Source: Deltaproteobacteria bacterium (GTDB taxonomy: Bacteria; Myxococcota_A; Polyangia; Polyangiales; Houyiibacteriaceae). Taken from it: a DNA stretch of 64,000 bases. A program made the translations under genes and the position numbers. Under the pieces are notes generated by a model. That model was given only the letters and a program-made list of their open reading frames with translations. It searched no databases and had not been told where the DNA came from. The stretch is taken from positions 1 to 64,000 of the forward strand of contig JAEPMI010000008.1 in NCBI GenBank assembly GCA_017644045.1, written 5' to 3'. Shown here piece after piece: positions 9,569 to 20,680 of this stretch. Position 1 is the first letter of the stretch. Every line of letters begins with the position of its first letter.

Positions 9569-9573
9569 GCGCG

Positions 9574-9603
9574 CGCCCTCGCGTCGACTCTTCGACGAGG
9601 GCG
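9574..9603 (+). terminator. Candidate terminator hairpin after the 8636 lipoprotein gene
   Basis: The arms CGCCCTCG..TCGA and TCGACGAGGGCG can pair with a 2-nt bulge around a CTCT loop, 6 nt after the stop codon. No U-run follows, as is common in GC-rich genomes, so this is a structural inference only. Confidence 0.35.
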
Positions 9604-9673
9604 AGTCCGAGGGGTTCAACCCCCGACGGGGTAGTGGTAAGACTGCGGCTCGCTTCATCGCGAGGAGACCATC

Positions 9674-10549
9674 ATGCGCCGTTCGTCTTTCGTCCTCATC
9701 GTGTCCTTCATCACCGCCTGCGGCGGGGGCTCGTCGTCCGAGGGCGGCGGCGGTGACACCGAGTCGTCCGCGACCACCGCCGAGGGCGGAGGCGGCGCGA
9801 CCACTGGTGGGGAAGAGGCAGGCGACGACGGTCCCGCCGACAACGAGTTCCAGCTGAACCACGGCTCGGCCGACGCCGGCGAGGCGCGCGGAGAGCGGCC
9901 ATCGGAGATCGAAGCGACCGAGACCGAGGCGGCCATGCGGCTCTTCGTCGTCAACGGCGAGGACGTGCCGATCCCGGGGGTCGTCATCAAGATGACGGCG
10001 CCCAACGGGAACCACTACTTCACCCAGCCCACCGACTCCCACGGCTACGCGGAGGTGCTCGTGCCCATCTCCACTCGCTACGAGATGGAGTACCTGAGCC
10101 TCGGCCGGCGGAACACGACGGCCACCGTCGAGGTGCCGGACGGACCGCGCCGCGACGTGCGGCTCACCCTGCGATACCGCCAGTGGCGTCCGCCGGCCCC
10201 GCCCGAGGACGAGCCCGGCTTCCGCCTCGACGGCGTGAACTTCGAGACGAGCTCGGCGCGGATCGACCGGGGCTCGTACCCGCGGCTCGACCGCGTGGTC
10301 GAGTACCTCGAGCACAAGCCGGACGCCCGGATCCGCGTCAGCGGGCACACCGACAATGTCGGCAACCCCCGCGCGAACCAGCGCCTCTCCGAGCAGCGCG
10401 CGCAGGCCGTGCGCGAGTACCTGGTCTCCAAGGGCATCGCCGGCGACCGCATCGAAGCGGTCGGCTACGGCGACACCCAGCCGTTGGCGTCCAACGACTC
10501 CGACGAGGGACGCGCCCGCAACCGGCGCATCGAAGCCATCGAGCTCTGA
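9674..10549 (+). CDS. OmpA-family peptidoglycan-associated lipoprotein
   Basis: The 291-residue protein starts with a lipoprotein signal (acylation at C16, sequence ITACGGG) and a Gly/Ser/Glu-rich linker. A small beta-sandwich-like domain follows at about residues 90-175 (NGEDVPIPGVVIKM...). The C terminus is an OmpA domain (about 185-291) with GHTDNVGN and the RRIEAIEL end, which binds diaminopimelate of peptidoglycan. The role is therefore a tether between the outer membrane and the cell wall. It stands alone, without the Tol genes that usually accompany pal. Confidence 0.88.
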   Translation: MRRSSFVLIVSFITACGGGSSSEGGGGDTESSATTAEGGGGATTGGEEAGDDGPADNEFQLNHGSADAGEARGERPSEIEATETEAAMRLFVVNGEDVPIPGVVIKMTAPNGNHYFTQPTDSHGYAEVLVPISTRYEMEYLSLGRRNTTATVEVPDGPRRDVRLTLRYRQWRPPAPPEDEPGFRLDGVNFETSSARIDRGSYPRLDRVVEYLEHKPDARIRVSGHTDNVGNPRANQRLSEQRAQAVREYLVSKGIAGDRIEAVGYGDTQPLASNDSDEGRARNRRIEAIEL

Positions 10550-10571
10550 AGGTTCGTAGCGCCGGCGGTCA

Positions 10572-10605
10572 CGACCGGCTCGACACGAGGCGAGCGAGCC
10601 GGTCG
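10572..10605 (+). terminator. Perfect 11-bp stem between convergent genes
   Basis: CGACCGGCTCG at 10572-10582 pairs perfectly with CGAGCCGGTCG at 10595-10605 across a 12-nt loop. It sits in the 62-bp gap between the OmpA gene (ends 10549) and the converging gene ending at 10612, where a bidirectional terminator is expected. No U-tract is obvious on either strand. Confidence 0.5.
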
Positions 10606-10611
10606 GGCGCA

Positions 10612-11694
10612 TCAGATCGCGGCTTCTCGGACGAACGCCCGGTAGCGCTCGTGGTCCCGCATGTGGTCGATGGGACAGAGGGTCGGCCAATCCGCGAGCC
10701 GCGCGAGCTCGTTGGGCGGGACGAGATGGCGGGTGATGAACACGCTCTCCAGCGAGGACCGGTCGAGGTGCTCTCGATGGGTGAGCAGCACGTCGAGGTC
10801 CGCGGGGACGTTCGGATGGGCGATGTCGAGGACCCGGAGCCGGGCGACGAGGGGGTGGCGCAGGAGGGGCGAGAGCGCGCTCGTGTCGACGGTGTGGATC
10901 GAGAGCGTCTCCAGCTGCGGCGCGAGCTTCGCGAGACGGTCCAGCGACTCCGAGAGCGAAAGGGCGGGGACGTCTCGGCCCCAGTCGCTTCCCATCCACA
11001 CGTGGCGAAGCCGGGGCGCGGCGCTCTCGAAGAAGTGGCTGAGCATCCATGGAGTGGCCGACAGGGACCGGAGCTTCGGGAGCTCGCTCGACAGGTCTCG
11101 CGAGCGGGCGGTCGCGCGTCCGTCCGCCCACACCGTGGAGAGCGTGAGGTGGGTCAGACGCTCGGCGAGTGGCGACGCCACGACCCGATCGAGCAGCTCG
11201 TCGTGCGCGAAGGCGAGTTGGAGCTCGAACGCCTCCGCTCGGCGCCCCGCGGGGTGAGCGAGCAGTCGGCGCAGTGCGTGCCTCAGCTCGTCGACCGGGT
11301 CGGAGCGCGTCGGATCGAAGTGCGCGAGCGGCGCCGCCTCGGCGAGCAGGCGTCCGGTGCCGTCGAAGATCGACTGACCGTCGGCCACGTCGATGAACGC
11401 GGCCTCGGCGACCGGACCGCGCCAGCGAATCCAGGTGAGCGGGTCCGGGCCTTCGTCGTCGAAGACGGAGAGACAGCCCGGGATGGCGTCGTCGAAGCTG
11501 GTCTCCGCGACGACGAACCCCATCGCCTCGAGCGCTCGGACGTTGGCCTCGAAGACGCAGGCGGCGGTCTCGAGGGTTCCGAAGGTCGCCGAGGCCTCGG
11601 CACCGTGGACGCTCACGCGGACCGTGCCCTCCGCGATGGAGACGCGCGACACCTCCCCACCGCGCGCGAGTCGGACCTCGAACGGCCTGCCCAT
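10612..11694 (-). CDS. WGR-like / leucine-rich repeat-type protein of unknown role
   Basis: The 360-residue protein begins with a domain of about 80 residues resembling a WGR domain in pattern (a beta strand, then FGTLETAACVFEANVRALEAMGFV), though the WGR triplet itself is not conserved. The middle (around residues 150-175) has the ELRHALRRLLAHPAGRRAEAFE pattern common in myxobacterial 'repeat-companion' proteins. From about residue 190 irregular leucine-rich segments run to the end (LTHLTLSTVWADG, LETLSIHTVDTS). It is probably a cytoplasmic protein-protein interaction protein. No signal peptide or enzyme motif is seen. The gene is monocistronic and converges on the OmpA gene. Confidence 0.65.
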   Translation of the reverse strand: MGRPFEVRLARGGEVSRVSIAEGTVRVSVHGAEASATFGTLETAACVFEANVRALEAMGFVVAETSFDDAIPGCLSVFDDEGPDPLTWIRWRGPVAEAAFIDVADGQSIFDGTGRLLAEAAPLAHFDPTRSDPVDELRHALRRLLAHPAGRRAEAFELQLAFAHDELLDRVVASPLAERLTHLTLSTVWADGRATARSRDLSSELPKLRSLSATPWMLSHFFESAAPRLRHVWMGSDWGRDVPALSLSESLDRLAKLAPQLETLSIHTVDTSALSPLLRHPLVARLRVLDIAHPNVPADLDVLLTHREHLDRSSLESVFITRHLVPPNELARLADWPTLCPIDHMRDHERYRAFVREAAI

Positions 11695-11855
11695 GGCGGC
11701 ACTCTATCGCTCCGGCCCCGTCCAGCGACATCGTCTTCGCCGACGCGCTGGGCCGCGTCGAGGCGGCGCCGCGCCCGGGCCGCCCGCGCGTCACCGTGAG
11801 CAGACGCGCGGCGCCACGGGATTTCGCGGGCATTCGCTGGGGGAACACGCTATAG

Positions 11856-13361
<1,506 letters not shown>

Positions 13362-13419
13362 ATCGCGCGCTCGCGCCGCGGGCGTCGACCCGAAGGGCGC
13401 CCCGTGATAAGTGGCGCCC

Positions 13420-14964
13420 ATGTCGAGCCTCCCCGTCCTCGTCCTCGACTTCGGCTCCCAGTACACGCAGCTCATCGCGCGTCGTATCCGGGAGCAGAAC
13501 GTCTACTGTGAGCTCCACCCCTGCACCGTCGATCTGGAGACGATCAAGGGCATGGAGCCGCGCGCGATCGTCCTCAGCGGCGGACCCGCCAGTGTCTTCG
13601 CGGAGGGCGCTCCGAGCTGCGATCCGGGGCTCTTCGAGCTCGGCGTGCCGATCCTGGGCATCTGCTACGGCATGCAGCTCACCTCCCACCTGATGGGAGG
13701 CAAGGTCGAGGCGTCCTCGGAGCGCGAGTACGGCCCGGCCAAGATGATGGTCGACGCCCCGACCGGCATCCTCGCGAACTTCGACGCCGGTCAGGAGACC
13801 GACGTCTGGATGAGCCACGGCGACCGGGTCGTCGCGCTCCCGGAAGGTTTCGAGGTCGTCGGGCACACCAAGAACAGCCCCTACGCGGCGGTCGCCCACC
13901 TCGAGAAGCAGATCTTCGGTCTGCAGTTCCACCCCGAGGTCGCGCACACGCCCCGCGGCGCGGAGATCCTGCGCGCGTTCATGTTCGACGTCGCGGGCCT
14001 CGAGCCCGACTGGACTCCGGCGAGCTTCGTCGAGCGCTCGGTCGAAGAGATCAAGCGCCAGGTCGGCGACGCCCGCGTCGTCTGCGGCCTGAGCGGCGGC
14101 GTCGACAGCTCGGTCGCGGCGATGCTGGTCTCCAAGGCCATCGGTGACAACCTCACCTGCGTCTTCGTCGACAACGGCCTGCTCCGGAAGGACGAGGCCA
14201 AGCGCGTCATGGAGATGTTCGAGGGGCGGCTGCACCTCGACATCGTCCACGTCGACGCGTCGAAGGAGTTCCTCGACGCGCTCGCCGGCGTCGACGACCC
14301 GGAGAAGAAGCGGAAGATCATCGGCAAGGTCTTCATCGACGTCTTCGACCGCGAGGCGAACAAGCTCGAGGGCGTGAAGTTCCTGGTGCAGGGCACGCTC
14401 TACCCCGACGTGATCGAGAGCGTCTCCCACGCCGGCCCGAGCGCGACCATCAAGAGCCACCACAACGTGGGCGGGCTCCCGGAGCACATGAAGCTCGATC
14501 TGGTCGAGCCGCTCCGGCTGCTCTTCAAGGACGAGGTCCGCGAGGTGGGCGCCGCGATGTCGATGCCCAAGGACGTGCTCAACCGGCAGCCCTTCCCGGG
14601 ACCGGGCTTGGCCGTGCGCTGCCCCGGCGCCATCGAGGAAGCGAAGCTCGAGGTGCTCCGCGAGGCCGACGCGATCCTCGACGAGGAGGTCCGCGCCGCG
14701 GGCTTCTACGAGAAGCTCTGGCAGAGCTTCTGTGTGCTCGTCCCGGTCAAGACCGTCGGCGTCATGGGCGACGGCCGCACCTACGAGTGGGTCATCGCGA
14801 TCCGCGCGGTCGAGTCGCAGGACGCGATGACCGCCGACTGGGCACGGCTCCCTTACGAGCTGCTCGCCAAGGTCTCGTCCCGTATCATCAACGAGGTACG
14901 AGGATGCAACCGCGTGGTCTACGACATCAGCAGCAAGCCACCCGCCACCATCGAGTGGGAATGA
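13420..14964 (+). CDS. guaA: GMP synthase (glutamine-hydrolysing)
   Basis: This enzyme aminates XMP to GMP using glutamine and ATP. The N-terminal class I glutamine amidotransferase domain starts [19 protein letters not shown] and has its nucleophile C82 in GICYGMQ, with HPE of the triad at QFHPEV. The ATP-pyrophosphatase domain carries the P-loop GLSGGVDSS. The C-terminal dimerisation domain ends in the canonical KPPATIEWE. The start is taken as ATG 13420, which gives a normal family N terminus; GTG 13411 in frame is possible. Its stop overlaps the next start codon as ATGA. Confidence 0.96.
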   Translation: MSSLPVLVLDFGSQYTQLIARRIREQNVYCELHPCTVDLETIKGMEPRAIVLSGGPASVFAEGAPSCDPGLFELGVPILGICYGMQLTSHLMGGKVEASSEREYGPAKMMVDAPTGILANFDAGQETDVWMSHGDRVVALPEGFEVVGHTKNSPYAAVAHLEKQIFGLQFHPEVAHTPRGAEILRAFMFDVAGLEPDWTPASFVERSVEEIKRQVGDARVVCGLSGGVDSSVAAMLVSKAIGDNLTCVFVDNGLLRKDEAKRVMEMFEGRLHLDIVHVDASKEFLDALAGVDDPEKKRKIIGKVFIDVFDREANKLEGVKFLVQGTLYPDVIESVSHAGPSATIKSHHNVGGLPEHMKLDLVEPLRLLFKDEVREVGAAMSMPKDVLNRQPFPGPGLAVRCPGAIEEAKLEVLREADAILDEEVRAAGFYEKLWQSFCVLVPVKTVGVMGDGRTYEWVIAIRAVESQDAMTADWARLPYELLAKVSSRIINEVRGCNRVVYDISSKPPATIEWE

Positions 14965-15359
14965 AGCGATTGGCCGCGCTCGCGTTCGCGCTCAGCCTCC
15001 CCGGCGGTGTCGCCGCCCAGCCGATGGGCGACGAGGACCTGCGGGTCGAGGACGAGGCGATCGTGGTCGCGCGTTTCGCGGCCCCGGACGAGCGGGTCGG
15101 GCCGCTCGCGGCGCGTCGGCTCTCCTCCCGCGCCCGCGCCGAGAGCCGCGGTCGGGCGGCCATTCACGACTTCGTCGACGACGCGATGGACCGGGTGATG
15201 GCGCAGCCCGACGTCGCCAGCCGGGTCCACGAGCGGGTCGCCGGCGACGAGGTGGCGGTTCGGGTTCGCCCGCTGGTCGACGCCAGCTCCGTCGTCGAGC
15301 TCTCGCTCCCGCTCGGGGCGCTTCGGGCGGTCGCGCCGCTCGAGGGGGTGCCGTGGTGA
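14961..15359 (+). CDS. Small exported protein, translationally coupled to guaA
   Basis: The 132-residue product starts with a signal peptide ([21 protein letters not shown], cleavage likely after AAQ or AA). The mature part is charged, alternating acidic and Arg-rich stretches, and belongs to no family I recognise. Its ATG overlaps the guaA stop as ATGA, and its own stop overlaps the next gene start, so all three are read from one message. A periplasmic or surface role is implied by the signal peptide only. Confidence 0.65.
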   Translation: MKRLAALAFALSLPGGVAAQPMGDEDLRVEDEAIVVARFAAPDERVGPLAARRLSSRARAESRGRAAIHDFVDDAMDRVMAQPDVASRVHERVAGDEVAVRVRPLVDASSVVELSLPLGALRAVAPLEGVPW

Positions 15360-15646
15360 GGGCGATCGCGTTCGTTCTCGGCCTCGCGGCCCTCGGCTGC
15401 GGCGGCGAGCCGCGGCCCACCCCTGCGGGCCTCGAGGTGGTCGCGGACCCCGAGGACGCCAGGGTCTACGTCGACGGACGCTTCGTCGCCTCGGCCCGCG
15501 TCCTGGCCCATCGGGCCCATCGACTGCCGGCTGGCGTGCACCAGATCACCATCACCGCGCCCGGCTACTTCCCGCACGACATCGAGACCGAGCTCCCCCC
15601 CGGCGTGTCGAAGATCGAGATCTCGCTTCGGCCGGTTCCGCCGTAG
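15353..15646 (+). CDS. PEGA-domain lipoprotein
   Basis: This short 97-residue protein has a lipoprotein signal (LGLAALGC, acylation at C16) and one PEGA-type domain (LEVVADPEDARVYVDGR...LPAGVHQITITAPGY). PEGA domains are small surface-exposed beta modules common in myxobacterial envelope proteins. The GTG codons at 15353 and 15356 are both possible starts; either overlaps the TGA of the preceding gene. Its function beyond envelope location is unknown. Confidence 0.7.
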   Translation: MVRAIAFVLGLAALGCGGEPRPTPAGLEVVADPEDARVYVDGRFVASARVLAHRAHRLPAGVHQITITAPGYFPHDIETELPPGVSKIEISLRPVPP

Positions 15647-15712
15647 CCGGACCTCCAATTCGCGAATCCAGTTTGACCCGCGAACGGTGGGGGTGGATGA
15701 TCGCCGCCGACC

Positions 15713-17299
15713 GTGCACGACGAGCACTCCTTCATTCCGCTCCTGACCGTGGTCTCCGCGGCCATGGTCACCGGAATCCTCCTGCCCAGGATCACGATCC
15801 TGCGGGTGCCCCTCGTCGTCGGAGAGATCCTCATCGGCATCGCGGTGGGCAAGAGCGGCTTCGGGCTGATCCCCGAGGAGCCCGACCCCTGGCTCGAGCT
15901 GATGAGCCTCTTCGGGTTCACGTTCCTCATGTTCCTCTCGGGGCTCGAGATCGATTTCCGCTCGCTGGCCGTCGGCGGCGAGTCCAAGCACGGGCACGGC
16001 GCGGAGGACACCCCGTCGCTCCGCCGGCTGCTCATGATCTGCGGCGGCATGTTCGCCGCGACGCTGGTCACCTCGACGCTGCTCAGCTTCATCCTCGTCT
16101 GGCTCGGCTACCTCGAGACGCCGTGGATCATGGCGCTCATCATGAGCACGACCTCGGTCGGCCTCGTGATGCCCCTCCTCAAGGAGCGCGGGGAGGGCGC
16201 CACCCAGTTCGGCCAGATCGTGATCCTCTCGGCGGTCATCGCCGACTTCGTCACGATGCTGCTCATCACGGTCGTCGTGACCTTCTACGAGACCTCCGGG
16301 CTGACGCTGAACCTACTCGTCGTCTTCACGCTCTTCTTCCTGCTCGGCGGGGTGGTCTGGGCCGGCAAGAAGCTGCTGCACCGGGAGACCTCGCTGGTGA
16401 AGCGGCTCGCGTTCGCGGCCCCGAAGACCGCCGAGCTCCAGGTCCGCACCGCGATGACGTTGATGCTCCTCTTCGTCGTCTTCTCGCAGTTCATCGGCTC
16501 CGAGATCATTCTCGGCGCCTTCCTCGCCGGCACCGCCGTCAGCTCGCTGAGCCCGAAGTCGGTGCACGGCCTGCTCGGCATGAAGCTCGACGCCATCGGC
16601 TTCGGCTTCTTCATCCCGATCTTCTTCATCATGGTCGGGGCCAACTTCGACATCCAGTCGCTCCTGAAGGACCCGGCGTCGCTCGTCCTGGTCCCGGTGC
16701 TCGTGGCCTTCGCGTTCGTGGTGAAGGTCGTCCCGAGCCTGATGCTCAAGCAGTTCTTCGGGAAGAAGAACGCCATCGCCGCCGGCTTCCTGCTCAGCTC
16801 CCGCCTCTCGCTCATCATCGCGGCCTCGGCGATCGGTCTGCGCCTCGGCGTGATCACACCCGAGATCAACACCGCGATCATCCTCGTCGCGATCGTGACC
16901 TGCATCACCAGCCCGGCCATTTACGGGATGATGCGCAAGAGCCAGGCCGAGGACGGGAAGCGCTCGACGGTGGAGCTCGACCCGCTCGTCGGCGAGAAAT
17001 TCGGTGGCCACGGCAAGCGCGGCCTCGACCTGCAGCTCGTCGAAGCTCACGCCTCCGACTTCCCCTTCCTGGCCAACCAGACCCTGCGTGAAGCCCAGCT
17101 CCGCCAGCGCACCGGCCTCACGCTCATCGGCGTCTACCGCGAAGACGGGACCTTCATCGACAACCCCGGCGGCGACTTCGAGGTCATGCCGGAGGACAGC
17201 CTCGTCCTCATCGGGAACGAGCTGCAGATCGCCAAGCTCGAGACCATGGGCGAGCGCGCCTCCACCATGCCGCCACCCCCCGAGCTCGAGACCGCCTAG
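15713..17299 (+). CDS. CPA2-family cation/proton antiporter with TrkA-C domain
   Basis: The 528-residue integral membrane protein shows about 12-13 transmembrane helices over residues 1-410. It has the family segments GEILIGIAVGKSGFG, FLMFLSGLEIDF and STTSVGLVMPLLKE, characteristic of the monovalent cation:proton antiporter-2 (KefB/GerN-like) family. The cytoplasmic C terminus (about 445-515) is a TrkA-C/RCK-C-like domain (LREAQLRQRTGLTLIGVYREDG...MPEDSLVLIG), which usually gates transport in response to a ligand. K+ or Na+ exchange for H+ is the expected activity; the ion cannot be decided here. It starts at GTG 15713 and converges on the gene ending at 17303. Confidence 0.9.
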   Translation: MHDEHSFIPLLTVVSAAMVTGILLPRITILRVPLVVGEILIGIAVGKSGFGLIPEEPDPWLELMSLFGFTFLMFLSGLEIDFRSLAVGGESKHGHGAEDTPSLRRLLMICGGMFAATLVTSTLLSFILVWLGYLETPWIMALIMSTTSVGLVMPLLKERGEGATQFGQIVILSAVIADFVTMLLITVVVTFYETSGLTLNLLVVFTLFFLLGGVVWAGKKLLHRETSLVKRLAFAAPKTAELQVRTAMTLMLLFVVFSQFIGSEIILGAFLAGTAVSSLSPKSVHGLLGMKLDAIGFGFFIPIFFIMVGANFDIQSLLKDPASLVLVPVLVAFAFVVKVVPSLMLKQFFGKKNAIAAGFLLSSRLSLIIAASAIGLRLGVITPEINTAIILVAIVTCITSPAIYGMMRKSQAEDGKRSTVELDPLVGEKFGGHGKRGLDLQLVEAHASDFPFLANQTLREAQLRQRTGLTLIGVYREDGTFIDNPGGDFEVMPEDSLVLIGNELQIAKLETMGERASTMPPPPELETA

Positions 17300-17302
17300 C
17301 TC

Positions 17303-19738
17303 TCAGGGCGCGGCCGCGGCGATGCGGCACGATGACCCGTCCGGGGCTCGCAGCGACCCGTCGGGCTGCGCTTCCAGCTCCGTCTCTGCCACTCTTACCC
17401 ACTCGAGGCAGGGCGTGGGATCGAGTCGCACGGCGGCCGTCGCGCGGTCACGGCCGTAGGGCATCGGCACGAGCAGCAGAGGCGCATCCGAGTCCGCCTC
17501 GCATCCCCGTCCGAATGCGGCCGCGTCCAGCCCCATCTCCTGGCGATCGCCACTTGGAGACACGAGCACCACCCGACGTCGGTCGCCGTGTCGAGTCATC
17601 TCGCCGGCAGACCACTGGTCTCCGTCGACCCGCACGGTGGGGTGACACGGGACCAGCGACACCCGCTCGATGCTCGTCCCTCGGACTCGGTCCACGGTCG
17701 TGCTGTATTCGAGCTCGACCAGGTGGTCGGTCGGTCCCAGCTCGGACAGCCGACCGAAGCCGCGGCCGGTGCGCGGGTGGTTCGGACCCTCGGCGATGGG
17801 AATCAGCGAGCCATCGCCTCGCACGAGCAAGGTCCCACACTCGCCGCCACCACAGTAGTTGAAGCCTCGGGCGCCGCTGGGGCTCGTCATCGTCGCCCCG
17901 TTCGAGCCCAGCTCCCGTGCGTCGTCGATCCCGCTCGATGCGACTGCCTGAGCCCGCCTCTGACGACCGTCCGTCGTCCACTCGACGGTGTAGCGCCGCC
18001 CTCGGCGATGGGGCGCGACCCGCATCCGAACACCCGTGGGTTGCAGGGAGCCCCGGGGAAGAGTGGTGTCGCACGAGAGCTCGAGGGCTCGGGGCTCCGC
18101 CACCCACGGCACCTCGCGGATTCGCTCGGCGGTGAGGTCGTCCACGGTCGCCATGACCAGGTGGGGGCCGAACCGACAGGCCGAGCCTCGGCAGGTCCCA
18201 TGGGTCCACACGTGATCGAGGGAGTCGGTGAGTGGGACCCACCGTTGCCCGCCGTCGGTCGTGGCGAGGAGCTGGTCCTCCGTGACCACGACTCCAGCTC
18301 GTGCGTCGAACATGTGCAGCTCGCGCGATCCCTCGGGGAGCGCGAGTGGCGCGAGCCGACCGCGTGTCAGCAGGTGGGCCTCGAGCTCACCATCGAAGTC
18401 CACGGCACGCTGGAAGAGGATGGTCTGGTCGCTCAGAAGTCGAGCATGGCTCGACTCGTCGAGTCCCGAAGGTACGGCCACCGGTTCGCTTCGAGACGTC
18501 CGGAGGTCGACGAACGCGAGCCTCTGCTCCGTACCGACCAACACGCGTCCGTCGGCGAAGCCCTTGAATCGGCGGAGGCTCAGGTCCATCGAGGTGTCGA
18601 GCGTCTCCGACTCGCCCGAGCGGCGATCGACGAGGCAACGCTGGCTCGCCTCGCCCTGGCATCCGATGTCGACCAAGAGCTCGGACCCATCCGCGCTCTG
18701 GACGATCTGCGGCGAGAATCGGTCGGGGAAGCGCACGACTCGACGCGGCCTCCGCGCTCCCACCGCCCAGAGTCCTCCCGCGCACTCCACCAGCCCGGCG
18801 GGGAGCAGGCGGCACCGTTCGTCCCCCGTCTCGAGGCGCCGCGCGCGGGCGGCTTCTCGGGTGCCTTCGACCAGGAACAGTCCGCGTCCGAACCGGAGAT
18901 CGAACACGAGGCCGGCATGGGTTCTCGTCACCATGGGGTTGGCCAGGTCCATCTCCACGTGTGCAGCGCCCAACTGCTCGAAGCGATGCGCCACGGCCGC
19001 GAACACGTCAGCCACGGCGTCCGTCCAACCGCCGCTCGAGTCCGCCGTGTCTCGCCTGAGCTGCTCGATGTCGCCGTTCGAGGCGGGTCCGCCGAGTTGC
19101 CAGCTGCGGCCTCCGTCATCGCTCTCCAGCCACCGCCGACCGAGCTCGATGGCCCGGCCTCGGCCGTTGGGTGAGACGGTCGCCACGACGACCGACAGGT
19201 CCTCGAGCCCCCTTGCCTGCGTCGGGGGCCCGCTGCCATCCGTTCCGTAGAGGAGACCGTCGGTGGAGCGGACGGTCAGCCACCCACCGCCCGAGGGAAC
19301 CGCGCTCCACCGCTGCCCTTCGGGAGCAACGGCCACCAGCTCGAGGTCCCCGAGGAACTCCGGGGCGCGCCATATCCGTTGCCCGGCCTCGGACAAGAAG
19401 ACCCAGCCGGCTTCGCACCGTACCGCGCTCGTGAAGCCGACCCCCGAAAGCGCTTCGGGCGCAGCGCGGAAGCCCCCCTCGGCGGACTGGACTCGAACCC
19501 CACCCACCAGCCAGTAGCCGTCGCCGACCGGGCGCGGCGGATCGACGAAAGGAAGAGTGGAGAGCTGGACCGCCGGCCTTCGCTCCGCCTCAGTCGCCTC
19601 CGACGCCTCGGGGGCCGCGGGTGCAGGAGCGGTAGCGGTGACGCCACACGCGGGGAGGATGAGTGCCATCGCGAGCGCTCGGAGCGGGCAGGTTCGCGTC
19701 TCGCTCGCCCTTCGAATCGGCCGCGTGGATCGGGTCAT
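17303..19738 (-). CDS. Large lipoprotein with Asp-box (BNR) beta-propeller motifs
   Basis: The 811-residue product has a long N region followed by a lipobox (LILPAC, acylation at C31) and an Ala/Pro/Glu spacer. At least two Asp-box motifs, SDDGGRSW near residue 210 and TTDGGQRW near 495, are of the S-x-D-x-G-x-x-W type found on hairpins of BNR propellers. Many Gly-Trp-rich strands support a multi-bladed propeller. I see no catalytic set of a sialidase, so a binding or scaffolding role on the cell surface is more likely than hydrolysis. Several cysteine pairs suggest disulfides. The gene downstream on this strand is outside this cluster. Confidence 0.72.
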   Translation of the reverse strand: MTRSTRPIRRASETRTCPLRALAMALILPACGVTATAPAPAAPEASEATEAERRPAVQLSTLPFVDPPRPVGDGYWLVGGVRVQSAEGGFRAAPEALSGVGFTSAVRCEAGWVFLSEAGQRIWRAPEFLGDLELVAVAPEGQRWSAVPSGGGWLTVRSTDGLLYGTDGSGPPTQARGLEDLSVVVATVSPNGRGRAIELGRRWLESDDGGRSWQLGGPASNGDIEQLRRDTADSSGGWTDAVADVFAAVAHRFEQLGAAHVEMDLANPMVTRTHAGLVFDLRFGRGLFLVEGTREAARARRLETGDERCRLLPAGLVECAGGLWAVGARRPRRVVRFPDRFSPQIVQSADGSELLVDIGCQGEASQRCLVDRRSGESETLDTSMDLSLRRFKGFADGRVLVGTEQRLAFVDLRTSRSEPVAVPSGLDESSHARLLSDQTILFQRAVDFDGELEAHLLTRGRLAPLALPEGSRELHMFDARAGVVVTEDQLLATTDGGQRWVPLTDSLDHVWTHGTCRGSACRFGPHLVMATVDDLTAERIREVPWVAEPRALELSCDTTLPRGSLQPTGVRMRVAPHRRGRRYTVEWTTDGRQRRAQAVASSGIDDARELGSNGATMTSPSGARGFNYCGGGECGTLLVRGDGSLIPIAEGPNHPRTGRGFGRLSELGPTDHLVELEYSTTVDRVRGTSIERVSLVPCHPTVRVDGDQWSAGEMTRHGDRRRVVLVSPSGDRQEMGLDAAAFGRGCEADSDAPLLLVPMPYGRDRATAAVRLDPTPCLEWVRVAETELEAQPDGSLRAPDGSSCRIAAAAP

Positions 19739-19818
19739 GCCGAATGCTGGCCCGGGGGGCGCTCAATTCAACTCAAAGCGCCGCCGGCAGGGCCGGCCGA
19801 TCCGTCCGACTCTCGGGC

Positions 19819-20568
19819 TCAGCCCTCGTAGTCGACGAGGCTCTCCGCCGGCAGCGCCTTCCGCAGCGCCTCGGCCGCGGCGTGGACCCGCTCGGCGTCG
19901 CGGCCGTCGAAGGTGACCTTCACGCGATAGGCGGTCTCGCGGAACGCGAGGTAGGAGCCGATGAGCACACCGGGGAAGTCGCGGGTGAGGTCGTGGAGCG
20001 TCTCGGCGATCGAGCCCTCGTCGAGCTGCGTGTAGACGGCCTCGGAGGTGAAGGCGTCGCCCTCGTCGAGCTCGTCCTTCAGCACCGCGAGCTTCATCTC
20101 GAAGATCTGCGGCACGCCGGGCAGCACGTAGACGTTCTCGAGCACGAGCGTGGGCCAGGGGAGGGCGGCTTCGCGCACCAACCGGCAGCCCTCGACCACG
20201 TTCGCCATGCGGAGGTGCGCGTCGGTCAGCGGCTCCCCCTTCGCCTCGTGGTAGCGGCGGATGAGCTTCTCGACCTCCTGGGAGCGGACCACCTGCCGAC
20301 CGAAGGCCGCGGCGACGCCGTCGACCGTCACGTCGTCGTGGGTCGGCCCCACGCCGCCGCTGGTGAAGACCAGGTCGTGGGTCTCGCGCAGCTCGTTGAG
20401 GTCGCGCGCGATGACGTCGATCTCGTCCACGCAGACCACGACTCGGCGTAGCGCGATGCCCAGCTCGAAGAGCACCCGCGCGAGCACGGCGACGTTCTTC
20501 TCCTCGACCTTCCCGGTCAGCACCTCGTTGCCGATGACCAACATGGCGGCCTTCCGCTCGACGCTCAT
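19819..20568 (-). CDS. CinA-type molybdopterin-binding-domain protein
   Basis: The 249-residue protein has the MoCF-biosynthesis/CinA N-terminal fold. Landmarks are AAMLVIGNEVLTGKVEEKN at the start, TSGGVGPTHDDVT at about residues 66-78 and VLPGVPQIFEMK near 160. It lacks the C-terminal nicotinamide-nucleotide amidase domain of full CinA, so it matches the stand-alone COG1058 group (ADP-ribose or nucleotide pyrophosphatase-like). The start is set at ATG 20568; an in-frame ATG at 20580 adds four residues. It is divergent from the TPR gene at 20681. Confidence 0.85.
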   Translation of the reverse strand: MSVERKAAMLVIGNEVLTGKVEEKNVAVLARVLFELGIALRRVVVCVDEIDVIARDLNELRETHDLVFTSGGVGPTHDDVTVDGVAAAFGRQVVRSQEVEKLIRRYHEAKGEPLTDAHLRMANVVEGCRLVREAALPWPTLVLENVYVLPGVPQIFEMKLAVLKDELDEGDAFTSEAVYTQLDEGSIAETLHDLTRDFPGVLIGSYLAFRETAYRVKVTFDGRDAERVHAAAEALRKALPAESLVDYEG

Positions 20569-20680
20569 GAGTCGGGGCATACCATGGTCGATGGTCCGCA
20601 GTCCGGTCTCGGGGACCTCGAAGTGGGACGGTGCCTCCGGGGGCACCATCGACCCCCACGAGGTGCTACCGTTCCGCCCG

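Noticed and set aside
9613-9660. tRNA-like words (GGTTCAACCCC and GGTAGTGGTAAGAC)
   Set aside because: They are in the wrong order and no acceptor stem, anticodon arm or CCA-end partner can be folded around them.
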